Part shown: one piece after another, positions 63,868-64,000 of the stretch
How the letters are laid out: each line of letters begins with the position of its first letter
Numbering within the stretch: the stretch's first letter is position 1
NCBI RefSeq assembly: GCF_900105595.1
Contig: NZ_LT629784.1
Location: 2,356,001-2,420,000, forward strand
Length of the DNA: 64,000 nt
Reading direction: 5' to 3'
Source of the DNA: Stappia sp. ES.058
Lineage (GTDB): Bacteria > Pseudomonadota > Alphaproteobacteria > Rhizobiales > Stappiaceae
Translations under genes and position numbers: made by a program
The notes under the pieces: model-generated
The model's input: the letters and a program-made list of their open reading frames with translations, nothing else
Told to the model about the DNA's origin: nothing
Database searches by the model: none

Positions 63868-64000
63868 TCAGAATTCCAGTCCGCCCTCACGAGCCGCGTC
63901 GGCCAGAGCCTTGACGCGCCCGTGGTACATGTACCCGCCACGGTCGAACACCACCTTGGTGACGCCCGCCGCCTTGGCGCGCTCGGCAAGAACCTTGCCG
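63868..64000 (-). CDS. rplR: 50S ribosomal protein L18 (partial, 5' end outside window)
   Basis: C-terminal 43 residues of L18, ending in '[13 protein letters not shown]'. '[20 protein letters not shown]' (split) is the hallmark of L18, which binds 5S rRNA. The gene is cut by the right edge of the window. It is upstream of rpsE. Confidence 0.95.
   Translation of the reverse strand, partial: GKVLAERAKAAGVTKVVFDRGGYMYHGRVKALADAAREGGLEF

Overview
The window looks like chromosomal backbone of a high-GC alphaproteobacterium, most likely order Hyphomicrobiales (Rhizobiales). The evidence is family content: a pleD/divK cell-cycle pair, EipB, DUF1489 and DUF3572 proteins, an ATP12 chaperone, DinB with an N-terminal zinc ribbon, a phasin, and an rplR-to-rplQ block without rpsD between rpsK and rpoA. 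A Stappia/Labrenzia-like genus is my guess and cannot be proven here. No intact insertion sequence, prophage or CRISPR array was found.

Layout. 0.3-10 kb: lipoprotein; pleD-divK; DUF3572-HAD-dinB; eipB; RidA; phosphodiesterase; FemAB-like transferase; HIT hydrolase; PAP2 phosphatase. 10.8-15.6 kb: glutathione transferase, azlCD exporter, clpS-clpA with a clear terminator. 16-24 kb: Asp-nucleophile alpha/beta hydrolase; phasin with a promoter carrying paired TGC operators; D,D-carboxypeptidase with SPOR domain; DnaJ-like, VWA, panC, DUF1489 and epimerase genes. 24-38 kb: two halves of a leucine/isovalerate catabolic regulon, mccB-mccA and liuR-thioesterase-ivd, about 8 kb apart and sharing an upstream motif. 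Between them lie rhodanese, DUF599, two class III cyclases, an aldo/keto reductase, an extra ClpP and a truncated DUF2867 gene.

38-43 kb: a four-gene Anbu protease cluster (ATP-grasp, alpha-E, transglutaminase, Anbu). 43-48 kb: rluC-HAD-ATP12, crcB, VOC protein and mgtE; the HAD phosphatase appears to start at CTG. 48.1-50.7 kb is gene-poor. It holds a tandem pair of related imperfect palindromes, one unrecognised membrane protein, a tiny membrane protein and an AT-rich patch next to tRNA-Leu(GAG). 50.9-57.8 kb: orphan FliN-like protein, lipB, folB, patatin, rarA and a DegQ-like protease. 57.9-64 kb: rplR(partial)-rpsE-rpmD-rplO-secY-adk-rpsM-rpsK-rpoA-rplQ on the minus strand, with TTG starts inferred for rpsM and rpoA.

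Most of the window is ordinary conserved chromosome. The signals I rate highest are the tandem palindromes at 48.6-48.8 kb, the motif shared by the two leucine-catabolism operons, the operator-promoter of the phasin, the Anbu cluster and the CTG start.
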